Source of the DNA: Flavobacterium profundi
Lineage (GTDB): Bacteria; Bacteroidota; Bacteroidia; Flavobacteriales; Flavobacteriaceae
NCBI RefSeq assembly: GCF_006491645.1
Contig: NZ_VDCZ01000007.1
Coordinates: 131,015-195,014, forward strand
DNA: 64,000 bases
Direction: 5' to 3'
Part shown: positions 24,942 to 35,207 of the stretch, in pieces
Layout: each line of letters opens with the position of its first letter
Numbering within the stretch: position 1 is the stretch's first letter
Notes under the pieces: model-generated
The model's input: the letters and a program-made list of their open reading frames with translations, nothing else
What the model was told of the DNA's origin: nothing
Databases searched by the model: none
Made by a program: the position numbers and the translations under genes

Positions 24942-25232
24942 ATGGGAGCAGCAGCAAGAAGTACCGACATGCATACTTGTCCAATGACAACGGGAACCGT
25001 ACCTCATGTGGGCGGACCTTTATTACCGGGAAGCAATTCTACAGTGCTTATAGGAGGATTACCCGCTTCGGTTGTAGGAGATAGTTGTGTGTGTACAGGG
25101 CCACCAGATTCTTTAGTAGCAGGGTCTTCTTCCGTATTTATTGCTGGAAGTCCGGCCGTTAGAATGGGCGATTCAACCGCTCATGGAGGCGTAATTACTG
25201 GAGGTTGTCCTCAAGTGATGATTGGTGGATAA
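24942..25232 (+). CDS. PAAR-type spike tip protein (Pvc10 family)
   Basis: A 96-residue PAAR protein that sharpens the VgrG trimer. It starts MGAAARSTDMHTCP and has the repeated Pro/Gly-rich strands typical of the family: GGPLLPGSNSTVLIGGLPAS, VAGSSSVFIAGSPAVRMGD, TAHGGVITGGCPQVMIGG. His11 and several Cys could bind the tip metal. It starts two bases after the spike gene stop. Confidence 0.94.
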   Translation: MGAAARSTDMHTCPMTTGTVPHVGGPLLPGSNSTVLIGGLPASVVGDSCVCTGPPDSLVAGSSSVFIAGSPAVRMGDSTAHGGVITGGCPQVMIGG

Positions 25233-25277
25233 AATAATAGTGAAATTACTCAAGGGTAACCTTTAAAAAGAACAACA

Positions 25278-25691
25278 ATGAAAGAAAAATCATTTTTAGG
25301 AACAGGATGGAGTTTTCCTCCCACATTTAAAAACCAAACCAGAACTATTGAAATGGTTTCCGATGAGAATGATATTTTTCAAAGTTTACAAATATTACTT
25401 TCTACAGAATTGAAAGAACGCATTATGCGCTCCGATTATGGTTGCGATCTGAATGCTTTATTATATGAGAATATTACTGTTACGTTACTCACAAAAATTA
25501 AAGGCATTATTGAAAATGCCATTCTAAAGTATGAACCTAGAATCGATTTAATCGAAGTAGATTTTTACACCGAAGATAGTAATAATGGAATCCTAAATAT
25601 TGCCATTATCTATAGAGTGAGAGCTACCAACTCAAGGAAAAATTTTGTATTCCCGTATTATTTAGAAGAAGGAACATTTGTAAAAAAATAG
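25278..25691 (+). CDS. Baseplate wedge protein, gp25-like (Pvc9 family)
   Basis: A 137-residue gp25/lysozyme-like baseplate protein (no lysozyme activity expected). GTGWSFPPTFKN near the start, FQSLQILLSTELKERIMRSDYGCDL with the conserved RxxxP-equivalent replaced by RSDYG, and YEPRIDLIEV are family features. It links baseplate to the first sheath ring. It is 63 bases before the gp6-like gene. Confidence 0.93.
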   Translation: MKEKSFLGTGWSFPPTFKNQTRTIEMVSDENDIFQSLQILLSTELKERIMRSDYGCDLNALLYENITVTLLTKIKGIIENAILKYEPRIDLIEVDFYTEDSNNGILNIAIIYRVRATNSRKNFVFPYYLEEGTFVKK

Positions 25692-25754
25692 ATGGGTAAA
25701 CCCAAAAAACAACATAAAAGTTCGCTTTAAACTAACACAAATTAATGGCAAACT

Positions 25755-28700
25755 ATGAAAAATTGTAACTCAATATTATCTATACATGAAGGCATGGGAA
25801 CGACTCAAAATGACAGAGTCAAACCTGCTTTAGATGTTCATTTTTTTCTTTTAGAAGAAAGAAATGAACAAGATTTTATTTTGTTTGTACAGCGACTTTC
25901 TAAATATGTAAAATTTTTTAATGAATTTGATACTCATGAAGGAGATTGGTCTGCTTTTTATCAAAAAGAATCTACAGCCATATTAATTTATTTAGCAAGT
26001 TGGAATATCGAAATACTACAGCAAACTTTTGAAATTAAGAAGAATGAAATCTATTTAAATACTGATTTTGCCATCCAAAAAGACATACTGTTAACCTATT
26101 TTAATCAAATAGAATCAGAATACAATTCCTTTTTAAAAAGTGCTACACTTTTGGATGATGAGATTATTGAAAAAGAAAATTTAATCGCTTCTTCTTATTT
26201 AATTACGAATAAATTAGTAGCCATATACGCTTTAATTGAGGCAACTACTGATATTCCTGCTTTACTCAAAAACTATGTTTTTATTAAAACAACCCAACAA
26301 CTTTTTGGCTTGTTGTTGTCTTGGAAGAATTTTTCAGAAAAAGCCATTGCCAATCAATTGCAAAATTATTCCAAACACACGCCTCATTTTGCATTGTTTT
26401 TAGCTTTTTTGAAATTACTTCAAGTTGTTAAAGATAAAATCAATGAATTTACAAAACAGCAACTCGATTTTTATTATAAAGACGTATTAAAAATTGAAAC
26501 CAAAGAAGCACAACCCGATTATGTTCACTTAGTAATTGAACCTTTTCAAACAAAACCTTTTTTGATTTCAAAAGACACCCTGTTTTTAGGAGGAAAAAAT
26601 GCTATCGGTCAAAAAAAATATTATGCAGCGACTCAAGATGTGGTGATCAACCAAATTAAATTAAACTCTTTTTTAAGTTATTCCCGTCAAGCGGATACCT
26701 TTTTTAACGCGAATAAATTGTTAGAAGCAAACGGTCAAAATAAAAGCTTTGATGTGTTTACCAACGAGAAATCGGTTTTTAAAGAAGGTTTTATGATTGC
26801 CAGTCCGATTTTGTTTTTGCAAAGTGGAGAACGGCATATTTATCTTCGATTCAATGAAACCAATCATACAGCAAGCGATTTTGATTTCTATTTAACAGGC
26901 GAAAAAGGAAGCATTGAAGTGACTCAAAAAAGTGATATAAATAACTTTTTTCCCAATAAAAAGTACATTCATTTAGTGATTCCTGCCACTGAAAAAGCCA
27001 TTTTACCGTTTGACGCAAAACTGCATGAAGGTTTTCAAGTTGCGACCTCATTTCCCGTTTTAAAGATAATTCCTAAAAATAAAAACGTACTCACTTACCT
27101 TCAAAGTGTCGCTATTACCATTGCGGTTCGCAATTTTAAATCGTATGTTTTGAATTCCGATTTTGGCAGTATTAATGTTGAAAAAGCCTTTTATCCTTTT
27201 GGAGAATTCCCTAAAAATGGGAATGGAATGAACTTGAGTTCGAATGAGTTCTTTATGAAGAAAAATGCCATTGCTTCTTTAAAGGTCGATACTCTTTTAA
27301 GTGATAAAAGGGAATTGATAGAAGATTATGTTGAAATATATACGGGTAAAGAGGTAAAAGATTGGATGGAAAATAAAGTCACGCTTTTTCAATTGAACAA
27401 TGGAAAATGGGAAAAAGAAACCACTTCTAATCTTCAAAAGATAACCAATGAATATCCGCTAGAGGAATACCATTTTGATGCAATTGCAACAGATACGATT
27501 GTTTCCAATGGGAAAATTAGAATTCAATTGAATCACTCTGATTTTGATGGAGAAAAGTACATGCAAAGATACATTGCGGCTAGTCAGGATAAAAAAGTAT
27601 TACCTTATAAGCCTAGAATTGAAGAGTTTGTTTTTAATTATACGGTTTCTGAAAAAATAGATCTTACGATTGATACAAAAACAGCCAATCCTATTGCAAT
27701 ATTTCAAGTGGAACCTTTTGGTTATACACTAAAGAAAAATCAAAAACTTCGTTTTGCTACATTACAGGAAAAACAAGGATATGTGTATTTTGGTTTTGAA
27801 AAAGTAGCACCGAATGATGGATTGAATTTTTTAATACAATTAGAAGAAGGAACTGCCAATCCTTTTTTAGAACCGGCTGCACTTTCTTGGCATTATTTAT
27901 CCAATAATACCTGGCAAGTTTTGGAACAAAATGCAATAGGCGATGAAACCTATTCCTTAACACAATCTGGATTAGTTTCAATTACGGTTCCTCCATTTGA
28001 AGCGTCTACCAATACGTCTTTAACACCCGATTTGTTTTGGTTACGCTTGTCCATTTCAAATACACAAGCCATTTGTAAATTTTTAGGTGTTCATGTGCAA
28101 GCTTTTAAAGCAGTACTAACCGATTTTGAAAATAGCAATGCGGTTTTCTTAGAGCCTACACCCAAAGAGACCATAACAAAAGCTTATAAAACCCTATCTG
28201 GAGTTAAAAAAATAATCCAACCCTATGTTTCCTTTAATGGAGTTGCTGCAGAGCAAGACGAACATCTTTATATGCGTTCCAGCGAGCGTTTGAGACATAA
28301 AGATAAAGCGATTACAACATGGGATTATGAAAGAATCATTTTAGAGGCTTTCCCAGAAGTATATCGTATCAAAACCTTAAATCATTATCGCTACGATACT
28401 AAAATATCGAATGTAGCGGCTGGTTATGTAACCCTAATTCCTATTGCGAAAACATCGTTATCCGATCAAGTCAATTGGAAGCCCTTGTTGAGTTTGAACA
28501 AAATGCAACGTATTAAAGAGTATTTATATACAAAAGCATCTTCACAAGTACGAATCAATGTAAAACCACCACAATTAGAGCGTGTTGAGGTTAGCTTTAA
28601 AGTAAAATATCATGTTATAGCGGGCGTTGACACGCGTTTATATACGGCTCAACTTATGGAAACGATAAATGCTTATTTGAGTCCGTGGGCGTATGAAGTT

Positions 28701-28931
28701 TTCGACGATATTAATTTTGCAGATGAAATTGCTTTTTCATCCTTAATTCAATTGATAGACAACCAAGAGTATGTAGATTATATCACTGATTTTAAGGTGA
28801 CCCAATATCAATTAGACGAAAATGGGGACATCATAGGAAGTGCTATTCAAAACTTAGCACAAATTGTACCTCAAAGCGATTTTACCTTATTCGCTCCAAC
28901 AGAAACACATCATATTCAAGAAATTAAATAA
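25755..28931 (+). CDS. Large baseplate protein, gp6/J-like (Pvc11 family)
   Basis: A 1058-residue protein. The N-terminal 250 residues are helical and Leu/Asn-rich. The C-terminal third carries the baseplate J/gp6 features: ERLRHKDKAITTWDYERIILEAFPEV, then a conserved core with RINVKPPQLERVEVSFKVKY and a terminal DDINFADEIAFSSLIQLID region (each cut short). The middle has beta-rich sections like Bacteroidota Pvc11 homologues. It should form the wedge ring with the following gene product. Its length is within the usual range for this branch. Confidence 0.9.
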   Translation: MKNCNSILSIHEGMGTTQNDRVKPALDVHFFLLEERNEQDFILFVQRLSKYVKFFNEFDTHEGDWSAFYQKESTAILIYLASWNIEILQQTFEIKKNEIYLNTDFAIQKDILLTYFNQIESEYNSFLKSATLLDDEIIEKENLIASSYLITNKLVAIYALIEATTDIPALLKNYVFIKTTQQLFGLLLSWKNFSEKAIANQLQNYSKHTPHFALFLAFLKLLQVVKDKINEFTKQQLDFYYKDVLKIETKEAQPDYVHLVIEPFQTKPFLISKDTLFLGGKNAIGQKKYYAATQDVVINQIKLNSFLSYSRQADTFFNANKLLEANGQNKSFDVFTNEKSVFKEGFMIASPILFLQSGERHIYLRFNETNHTASDFDFYLTGEKGSIEVTQKSDINNFFPNKKYIHLVIPATEKAILPFDAKLHEGFQVATSFPVLKIIPKNKNVLTYLQSVAITIAVRNFKSYVLNSDFGSINVEKAFYPFGEFPKNGNGMNLSSNEFFMKKNAIASLKVDTLLSDKRELIEDYVEIYTGKEVKDWMENKVTLFQLNNGKWEKETTSNLQKITNEYPLEEYHFDAIATDTIVSNGKIRIQLNHSDFDGEKYMQRYIAASQDKKVLPYKPRIEEFVFNYTVSEKIDLTIDTKTANPIAIFQVEPFGYTLKKNQKLRFATLQEKQGYVYFGFEKVAPNDGLNFLIQLEEGTANPFLEPAALSWHYLSNNTWQVLEQNAIGDETYSLTQSGLVSITVPPFEASTNTSLTPDLFWLRLSISNTQAICKFLGVHVQAFKAVLTDFENSNAVFLEPTPKETITKAYKTLSGVKKIIQPYVSFNGVAAEQDEHLYMRSSERLRHKDKAITTWDYERIILEAFPEVYRIKTLNHYRYDTKISNVAAGYVTLIPIAKTSLSDQVNWKPLLSLNKMQRIKEYLYTKASSQVRINVKPPQLERVEVSFKVKYHVIAGVDTRLYTAQLMETINAYLSPWAYEVFDDINFADEIAFSSLIQLIDNQEYVDYITDFKVTQYQLDENGDIIGSAIQNLAQIVPQSDFTLFAPTETHHIQEIK

Positions 28932-28937
28932 AAAGTC

Positions 28938-31900
28938 ATGCTAACAGAATATTATATAGAGAAAGATAGAAAATTACTTCCCTCACAAGACTTTGACTTT
29001 TTGTTAAAAGAAGGATTGCGATATATTGAACAGTTTGGATCAAAATTTTGGACCGATTACAACCCGCATGATCCAGGAATCACTATTTTGGATGTTTTAT
29101 GTTACGCTATTACAGAATTAGGGTATCGCGCTGATTTTGACATTAAAGATTTGCTCACACAAGCCAATGGTAAAATTGAAAATGATACTTTTTTTAGTGC
29201 AGCATCTATCTTTACGAATGCGCCAGTTACGGTATTAGACTATAGAAAACTACTTATCGATTGCAACGGAATTTCAAATGCATGGTTATTACCCACTAAA
29301 AAGGAAACGGATTCAAACGGGTATTTTATACCTCATGAAAGTGAAACCCTAATGTATGTAAACCCCGTTGAAGACAAATTAAGTCTTAAGAAGGTAGACA
29401 AAAACAATACCTTATTAGAAGTCTTAAAAATTAGAGGGTTACACAAAGTAAAAATCGAATTAGATGAAGATCCTGTTTTAGGCGATTTAAATGCTTTAGT
29501 TTTAGAATACGCTTTTTGGGAAAATAACCGTTGGGTGAACCTAAAAATTGTACCTCATTTTACAGCGTGGAATGATCCAGAAGCGCAATTGTTTAAAAAA
29601 ATGAATAAGCCTTCAAAAATTACCATTGATGAAGTGAAGGTTATGAATGACATTGTGTTTCTAAAAGTGAATCGATACACAAAACCAACCGATTCTTTGC
29701 GTTTCAGGATTTTTGTAGACGATCCTTCTGAGAAAGAAGAAACGGTTCATTATTTTTCCAAAGAAAAAAATGTGTGTGATGTTATATCGCTATTCGAAAA
29801 AAAGAAAGATAAAATTCAAGAAATCTTTTCATCGGTAGCTATAAAACTACATGAAAATAGAAATTTAACAGAAGATTATTTATGTATTGAAACTATTGAG
29901 AAAGTTGAAATTGGTATTTGTGCCGATTTTGAATTAGAACTTGGAGCTGATGCTGTAGAAGTAATGACCCAAATTCAATTGGCTATCGATGGCATTATCA
30001 ATCCAAAAATTAAGTTCTACACCTTATCACAATTAGTACAAGAAGGCATACATTCGGAAGCTATTTTTAACGGACCACGATTAACGCACGGTTTTTTAAA
30101 AGAGGAAGAAATTATTCAAGCCTCTTTACCAACTGCCATTTATGCTTCAGATATCATTGCTGCAGTAATGGAAATAAAAGGCGTTAAGTCTGTCAAAAAT
30201 CTAATGATGACGGCTTATAATGCTTTGGGGAAACCCATCACAGGAGCCACTAATCAAAGTTGGGTATTACCGCTTTCTGGGGAAGTGAAACCCGTATTTA
30301 CTGCAAATAAGTCCAAATTATTACTTTTTCAAAAAAACATCCCCTTCCTTTTAACGGAAACCCAATCCATGTTAGTGGAACAAAAAGTAATGTTGTATCA
30401 ATCCCAATTCAATCAAAAGAAATTAGAAAATACAGCCAATGATTTTGAAATAGAGAATGGTACGCATTATGAATTGAATCAGTATTACAGTATACAAGAT
30501 GATTTTCCGAAAACCTATGGCTTGGGTAAAAATTATGTTTCGGAAAAAGCAACGCCGTTAAGAAAAGCTCAAGCCAAGCAACTCAAAGGGTATTTGTATT
30601 TTTATGAGCAAATTTTAGCCGATTTTTTTAGTCAATTGTATCATGCGAAAGACATTTTAAATAGTAAGCCGATTCCACAAACCTATTTTTCAAAATTTTT
30701 GAATACAAATGACGCAACTGGCGGAGATTTTTATTCTAAAGAACTGTATACTGCAAGCTTAGAAGCAAAATTAGGTACTGGTGAATCCGACTATGATGTT
30801 TCTCTATACGAATCCAAAGCTACTTTTTATGATAGAAGAAACCGCGCTTTAGATCATTTAATGGCCCGTTTTGCTGAGAATTTTAATGAATATGTTTTTA
30901 TGATGTATGAGTTGTCTCAAAGCACTTCAGGCATGGGGTCACTCACTTTCAATTATGAAAATTTAATAGAAGACAAGCAACGTTTTTTGGCCAACTATCC
31001 TAAAATTAGTAGTCGCAGAGGATTAGGTATTGATTATTTACATGCCTCAATAGATACAACCACAAAAGCACTTGACTTTTTACCTTTTTGGAATACCAAT
31101 CATCGTGGTGGCTATGAAGAACGAGTGGCGCGATTGTTAGGAATTGATGAAATACCGTTGCGCAATATTGTAACAGAAGAAAATCCACAAACACAATGGA
31201 CTGTGGAAACAGCATCTGGAAATTACGTTTTCAAAATTATCGCACCAGCGGTTAATCTTCAAGAAAAATGGGATTGGGCTCAACTTCATTTTCTAGACCA
31301 AAACTTGTATAAAATAAATAAATATGGAGCGTATTTTTATTTGTACTTAGAAGATAATACTCATAAAATAGCCAAAGTAGATAAAAAATTCAATTCTGAA
31401 GTGGAAGCTTATGATTATTTGGTAGCCATGATGCATAGTATCAATATCTATTATGAAAACTTCTATTGTTTGGAACATATTTTATTACGCCCTTTTAACA
31501 CCTCTCATTTTAAAGATGAGGATTTATTAACCGTTTGTTTAAATGACGATTGTAAAGATGAAGCGAACGAAGATCCTTATTCTTTTAAGGCTACCATAGT
31601 GTTGCCGGGTTATGTTTCCCGATTTAAAAATATCCTCTTTAGAAAATATGCTGAAAAGATATTTAGACAAGAAGCACCAGCGCATTGTTTGTTAAAAATT
31701 TGTTGGGTCAATCCAAGTGATATGTTAGGTTTTCAAAAAACATATAGAAAATGGTTAGAAAATTACAGGCAATTTAGATTGCATTTTTGTGAAAATACAC
31801 TTACCGAATCAGAAAAAACAAAATATCAAAAAACAGCACAAGAATTAATAGCAGCTTTAAAAGAACTGAATACACTTTACCCAGAAGGCAATTTGTACGA

Positions 31901-31964
31901 TTGTCAATTAAGTGAATCAAATAACCCTATCGTTTTAGGTAATACATCATTAGGAACATTATAA
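28938..31964 (+). CDS. Large baseplate protein (Pvc12 family)
   Basis: A 1008-residue protein starting six bases after the gp6-like gene. The N-terminal motif FWTDYNPHDPGITILDVLCYAITELGYR matches the PHDPGxTLLE/ITELGYR pattern typical of Pvc12/gp6-like wedge partners (quoted as FWTDYNPHDPGITI and ITELGYR). The C-terminal KATIVLPGYVSRFKNILFR and HCLLKICWVNPSDMLGFQKTYRKWL parts are also seen in Bacteroidota homologues. It probably forms heterodimeric wedges with the preceding protein. Confidence 0.88.
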   Translation: MLTEYYIEKDRKLLPSQDFDFLLKEGLRYIEQFGSKFWTDYNPHDPGITILDVLCYAITELGYRADFDIKDLLTQANGKIENDTFFSAASIFTNAPVTVLDYRKLLIDCNGISNAWLLPTKKETDSNGYFIPHESETLMYVNPVEDKLSLKKVDKNNTLLEVLKIRGLHKVKIELDEDPVLGDLNALVLEYAFWENNRWVNLKIVPHFTAWNDPEAQLFKKMNKPSKITIDEVKVMNDIVFLKVNRYTKPTDSLRFRIFVDDPSEKEETVHYFSKEKNVCDVISLFEKKKDKIQEIFSSVAIKLHENRNLTEDYLCIETIEKVEIGICADFELELGADAVEVMTQIQLAIDGIINPKIKFYTLSQLVQEGIHSEAIFNGPRLTHGFLKEEEIIQASLPTAIYASDIIAAVMEIKGVKSVKNLMMTAYNALGKPITGATNQSWVLPLSGEVKPVFTANKSKLLLFQKNIPFLLTETQSMLVEQKVMLYQSQFNQKKLENTANDFEIENGTHYELNQYYSIQDDFPKTYGLGKNYVSEKATPLRKAQAKQLKGYLYFYEQILADFFSQLYHAKDILNSKPIPQTYFSKFLNTNDATGGDFYSKELYTASLEAKLGTGESDYDVSLYESKATFYDRRNRALDHLMARFAENFNEYVFMMYELSQSTSGMGSLTFNYENLIEDKQRFLANYPKISSRRGLGIDYLHASIDTTTKALDFLPFWNTNHRGGYEERVARLLGIDEIPLRNIVTEENPQTQWTVETASGNYVFKIIAPAVNLQEKWDWAQLHFLDQNLYKINKYGAYFYLYLEDNTHKIAKVDKKFNSEVEAYDYLVAMMHSINIYYENFYCLEHILLRPFNTSHFKDEDLLTVCLNDDCKDEANEDPYSFKATIVLPGYVSRFKNILFRKYAEKIFRQEAPAHCLLKICWVNPSDMLGFQKTYRKWLENYRQFRLHFCENTLTESEKTKYQKTAQELIAALKELNTLYPEGNLYDCQLSESNNPIVLGNTSLGTL

Positions 31965-31974
31965 AAAAAATAAC

Positions 31975-34488
31975 ATGGAAGCATATAACAACTCAATTTA
32001 TCCTGTTTTTGAGGCCGATCAAGTGTTGAGTCAGAAAGAACTTAATGCTTTGGTAAGTCATTTAGAAGAACAAGATCGTCTGACTAGAAAAAATCTCATA
32101 GGAATAGGAATCGTTTGTGGATTAGATATAACATTCCCAAATACGAAATCTGTAGCGATTGCTTGTGGAACAGCCGTTACTTCTTTAGGTTTTCAAATGG
32201 CTTGGAAAGGAGCTACTTTTACCCAATTCAGAGACTATGAAATTCCAGATACTTTTTTAAAACCAGATTATACAAGAGAGCCTTATTTACAGTCTATTTT
32301 TGAGCACAGTGCTTCTTATGAAACAATAAAAAAATGTGTTGAATTACTTCCTAATACTGCTACGGGTCCAGATGTTCAAGTAGTGCCTGATGCTTTTTTT
32401 GAAGATAAAATTATTTTACTTTTTTTAGAAGTAACACTTATTGATCAAAAGAACTGTGTGACTACCAATTGTGATGATAAGGGTAAAAGAATGGAATTCA
32501 ATGTAAGACCTTTAGTTATTCCGTTAAATGAAATTACAGAAGAATGGCTCACCAAATATCCTTCCACCAAAACCTATGATGCCTTAACATTTCCTAGATA
32601 TAATGTTTCAGAACAGTTTAAAAAAATAACTACTGCAGCTGAGGTTTTAGAAGAATTTAAAAAAGTAATTAAAAACAACTATTTAAAAAATGTATCAGAT
32701 ACCATTCAAAATGTATATACTGATTTTCAAAATATAGTCACTAGTTCAGATGGATTATCGGTGTTGGAACAAGCTTTACCCGTTTTAAACCAAACGGTTG
32801 CTATCTATCAAGAAGGGCTTTCGGTACAGTATTTATGGGATTGGATTTTTGATATCACAGAGGCCTATAATGAAATTGTTGCTTTTAGTAAATTGAATCC
32901 CTCTTTATGTTGTGTAGATGAACAACTATTTCCGTTTCATGTGGTTTTAGGAGGTCTTACATCAGTAGAAGAAGCCTATAGAACCCCTTTTATTCCTACA
33001 TTAAATTCAAGTTATGAGACCAAGGCTAAACGAAAAGAAATTACCTTTTTATTTCAGAAATTAGCGCTTCTCATTAACAGTTTTGAAATTCCAAAGCAGA
33101 CCACTATTAAAGTGACTCCTTCTATCCTTGGAAGAGCTACTTTAAGTGAAAAAGCAATCCCTTTTTATTACAATTCAATTGAGGAATTAAATAAAAAATG
33201 GAATCCTAAATTAACAGCAGCAAATAAAAACGATACCATTTTGTCGTATCATGCAGATGCATCTAATTATACTGATAAAGATGCTGTAAAACAACCTTTA
33301 CTATATGATTTAGAACCCTATAATTTTTTTAGAATAGAAGGTCACATTGGTAAAAATTATGAAGAGGCTTTAGTGCAATTAACCGGACTGAAAGACAATT
33401 TTAATTTACCTTTTAAAATTATTGCATTAAATGCGCAATCTTTCTTGAATAAAGAAGTAGACATAAAAAAACATCAAGGTGATTGGGGCGATTTGGAATT
33501 GGATTATGATATGTCGAGAACCAAAGTCTTTAATATTACACAAGCAGTTGTAAATTGGATTACACTAAATAAACAAAAGATTATTTCCGAATCTTTAATG
33601 ACTGAAAACACCATTGCATCTCTTAAAAACATTCTTACAGAAGTTAAAACCTTACTTACCGAAGATTTGACCGAATTCCTTTCCAATTACAAAGGATTTT
33701 ATGAAATCTTCAAAAATTTGAACGTACTGTTTTTATTTCATCGTTTTTGTTTGACCTTAAACCGAACTAGTCTTTCGGTTATTGCAGAAGATTTAATTGA
33801 TCATTTGGATGAAATTAACGAATTGTTTTTAGAAGATCCTTTTACTGTCATTTATAATGAAGCCCTTAAAAGATGGTCGCAAATTTATAAAGAATTGTTC
33901 TTAAGTACCTTCTTAGAAAAACATAAAGGAATGGAACACAAAGCAGGAGTAACCAAAGGAGGTACTTTTATTATGGTGTATTCTGATAGTAGTATTTTCA
34001 AAAAACAAGTGATTCCCTCTAATCAACTTACATTACTGACAACGATTACCAATTACAATGCGGCTATCAATTTGGGAGAAAATTCGGATAGTATTAAAGA
34101 TGAAATTAAAGATAGTGTGGTTTTAACCAAGACCAATTTTAAAGAGGAATTACCCTATAATCCAGATGCTCTAAAAGACTGTAAAGAGCAAACGGAAGTC
34201 ATCAAACAGAATTTAATCAAATTGGCAAATTATAATTTGTCTACCAATTATCCGAAATACATGCAAGACTTCTTTGTGGGTAATTTAGGTTCCTTACTGC
34301 AGTTTGAGCCTAGCGAATCATCCAATCAAAACAACATACAGGAAAAAGTAATCCTTGCCGATTTTTATATTCCTTATCTATGCTGTTCGCAAGGAAACAA
34401 TATCAATATCGTATTGGGAAATCAAGAACCTACTATTGGCGATTTTGACCCAACAGATTTTAATACTGAAGATTTTCAAACCAACTAA
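31975..34488 (+). CDS. Large eCIS-associated protein of unknown function
   Basis: An 837-residue protein. The N-terminus (YPVFEADQVLSQKELNALVS, then RLTRKNLIGIGIVCGLDI and VAIACGTAVTSLG) is a pattern I associate with Bacteroidota contractile-injection loci and some phage tail adaptor proteins. No function is assigned to it that I know of. The rest is long, mixed helical and beta, with cysteines near 155-165 (KNCVTTNCDD) and CC at 299-300 and 814-815, possibly metal-binding. It follows the baseplate genes and precedes the 229-residue gene and the tape-measure gene, so a baseplate periphery or fibre-adaptor role is plausible. Not recognised beyond that. Confidence 0.75.
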   Translation: MEAYNNSIYPVFEADQVLSQKELNALVSHLEEQDRLTRKNLIGIGIVCGLDITFPNTKSVAIACGTAVTSLGFQMAWKGATFTQFRDYEIPDTFLKPDYTREPYLQSIFEHSASYETIKKCVELLPNTATGPDVQVVPDAFFEDKIILLFLEVTLIDQKNCVTTNCDDKGKRMEFNVRPLVIPLNEITEEWLTKYPSTKTYDALTFPRYNVSEQFKKITTAAEVLEEFKKVIKNNYLKNVSDTIQNVYTDFQNIVTSSDGLSVLEQALPVLNQTVAIYQEGLSVQYLWDWIFDITEAYNEIVAFSKLNPSLCCVDEQLFPFHVVLGGLTSVEEAYRTPFIPTLNSSYETKAKRKEITFLFQKLALLINSFEIPKQTTIKVTPSILGRATLSEKAIPFYYNSIEELNKKWNPKLTAANKNDTILSYHADASNYTDKDAVKQPLLYDLEPYNFFRIEGHIGKNYEEALVQLTGLKDNFNLPFKIIALNAQSFLNKEVDIKKHQGDWGDLELDYDMSRTKVFNITQAVVNWITLNKQKIISESLMTENTIASLKNILTEVKTLLTEDLTEFLSNYKGFYEIFKNLNVLFLFHRFCLTLNRTSLSVIAEDLIDHLDEINELFLEDPFTVIYNEALKRWSQIYKELFLSTFLEKHKGMEHKAGVTKGGTFIMVYSDSSIFKKQVIPSNQLTLLTTITNYNAAINLGENSDSIKDEIKDSVVLTKTNFKEELPYNPDALKDCKEQTEVIKQNLIKLANYNLSTNYPKYMQDFFVGNLGSLLQFEPSESSNQNNIQEKVILADFYIPYLCCSQGNNINIVLGNQEPTIGDFDPTDFNTEDFQTN

Positions 34489-34511
34489 AATAACATAAAA
34501 AAAACAATATT

Positions 34512-35201
34512 ATGGCAACTAGAAACTCCGTAGAAACTAAAATAGCAGCAATTAATGATAGAGGAAACAATACTGCTGCTGAAGTTAGAGACGTACTAAC
34601 TGAAGTATTAAATTATACTGAAAATCAAGCTAGTTTAGAAACATTTCAAGTTGTATCTGCAAGTCCTATTGAAAGTACTACAAACGATAAAAAATTATTT
34701 TTCTCCATTAAAGGAATAAAAGGAGAAACTGCTAACATGACTTTGGTGGTGAAGCCCATTCCAAATGCAACTCCTACAGATTCGAATCAAGTAGTTTTTA
34801 TGGTACCGTTCAATCAAACTACTGGAAGTTTAACAGTTGAAAACTTCAATTTATTAGCAGGAAATGATGCAGAAGGAATTCTTCCATTAATAGATAACCA
34901 AAATTTTTTAATATACACAATACCTCTTTATGGAAATGATCCTGCTCAAGGCACTCTTGTTATTGCTTTAGCTAGAAATTATGGAGATTACAATAACATG
35001 ATGCTATTGTCTATTTCTAACTTCAGAACAGGTGTAATTTCCACCTCTATATCCATGCACGTTCAAAAATTTGAAGAATCGTTAATTGATAATGTAACTA
35101 ATGGAAACATTAATGTGGCAGTGGGTCCGAGAGCTAAAGCTACAAAGCCAACAGAGAAAGATATTATGGTATTTTTCAACCAATTGTTTAGTAAAAAGTA
35201 A
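34512..35201 (+). CDS. eCIS-associated protein of unknown function, possible fibre or collar
   Basis: A 229-residue protein. The first 40 residues (MATRNSVETKIAAINDRGNN, then TAAEVRDVLTEVLNY) form a helical element with an R-G-N-N turn, a layout common at the N-end of short tail fibre or attachment proteins in Bacteroidota. Residues 45-200 are beta-rich with polar loops. The C-terminus ends in a short helix (TEKDIMVFFNQLFSKK). There is no clear long Pvc13-type fibre gene in this cluster, so this could be a small fibre or a collar protein. Function is inferred only from position. Confidence 0.7.
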   Translation: MATRNSVETKIAAINDRGNNTAAEVRDVLTEVLNYTENQASLETFQVVSASPIESTTNDKKLFFSIKGIKGETANMTLVVKPIPNATPTDSNQVVFMVPFNQTTGSLTVENFNLLAGNDAEGILPLIDNQNFLIYTIPLYGNDPAQGTLVIALARNYGDYNNMMLLSISNFRTGVISTSISMHVQKFEESLIDNVTNGNINVAVGPRAKATKPTEKDIMVFFNQLFSKK

Positions 35202-35207
35202 AAAGTA

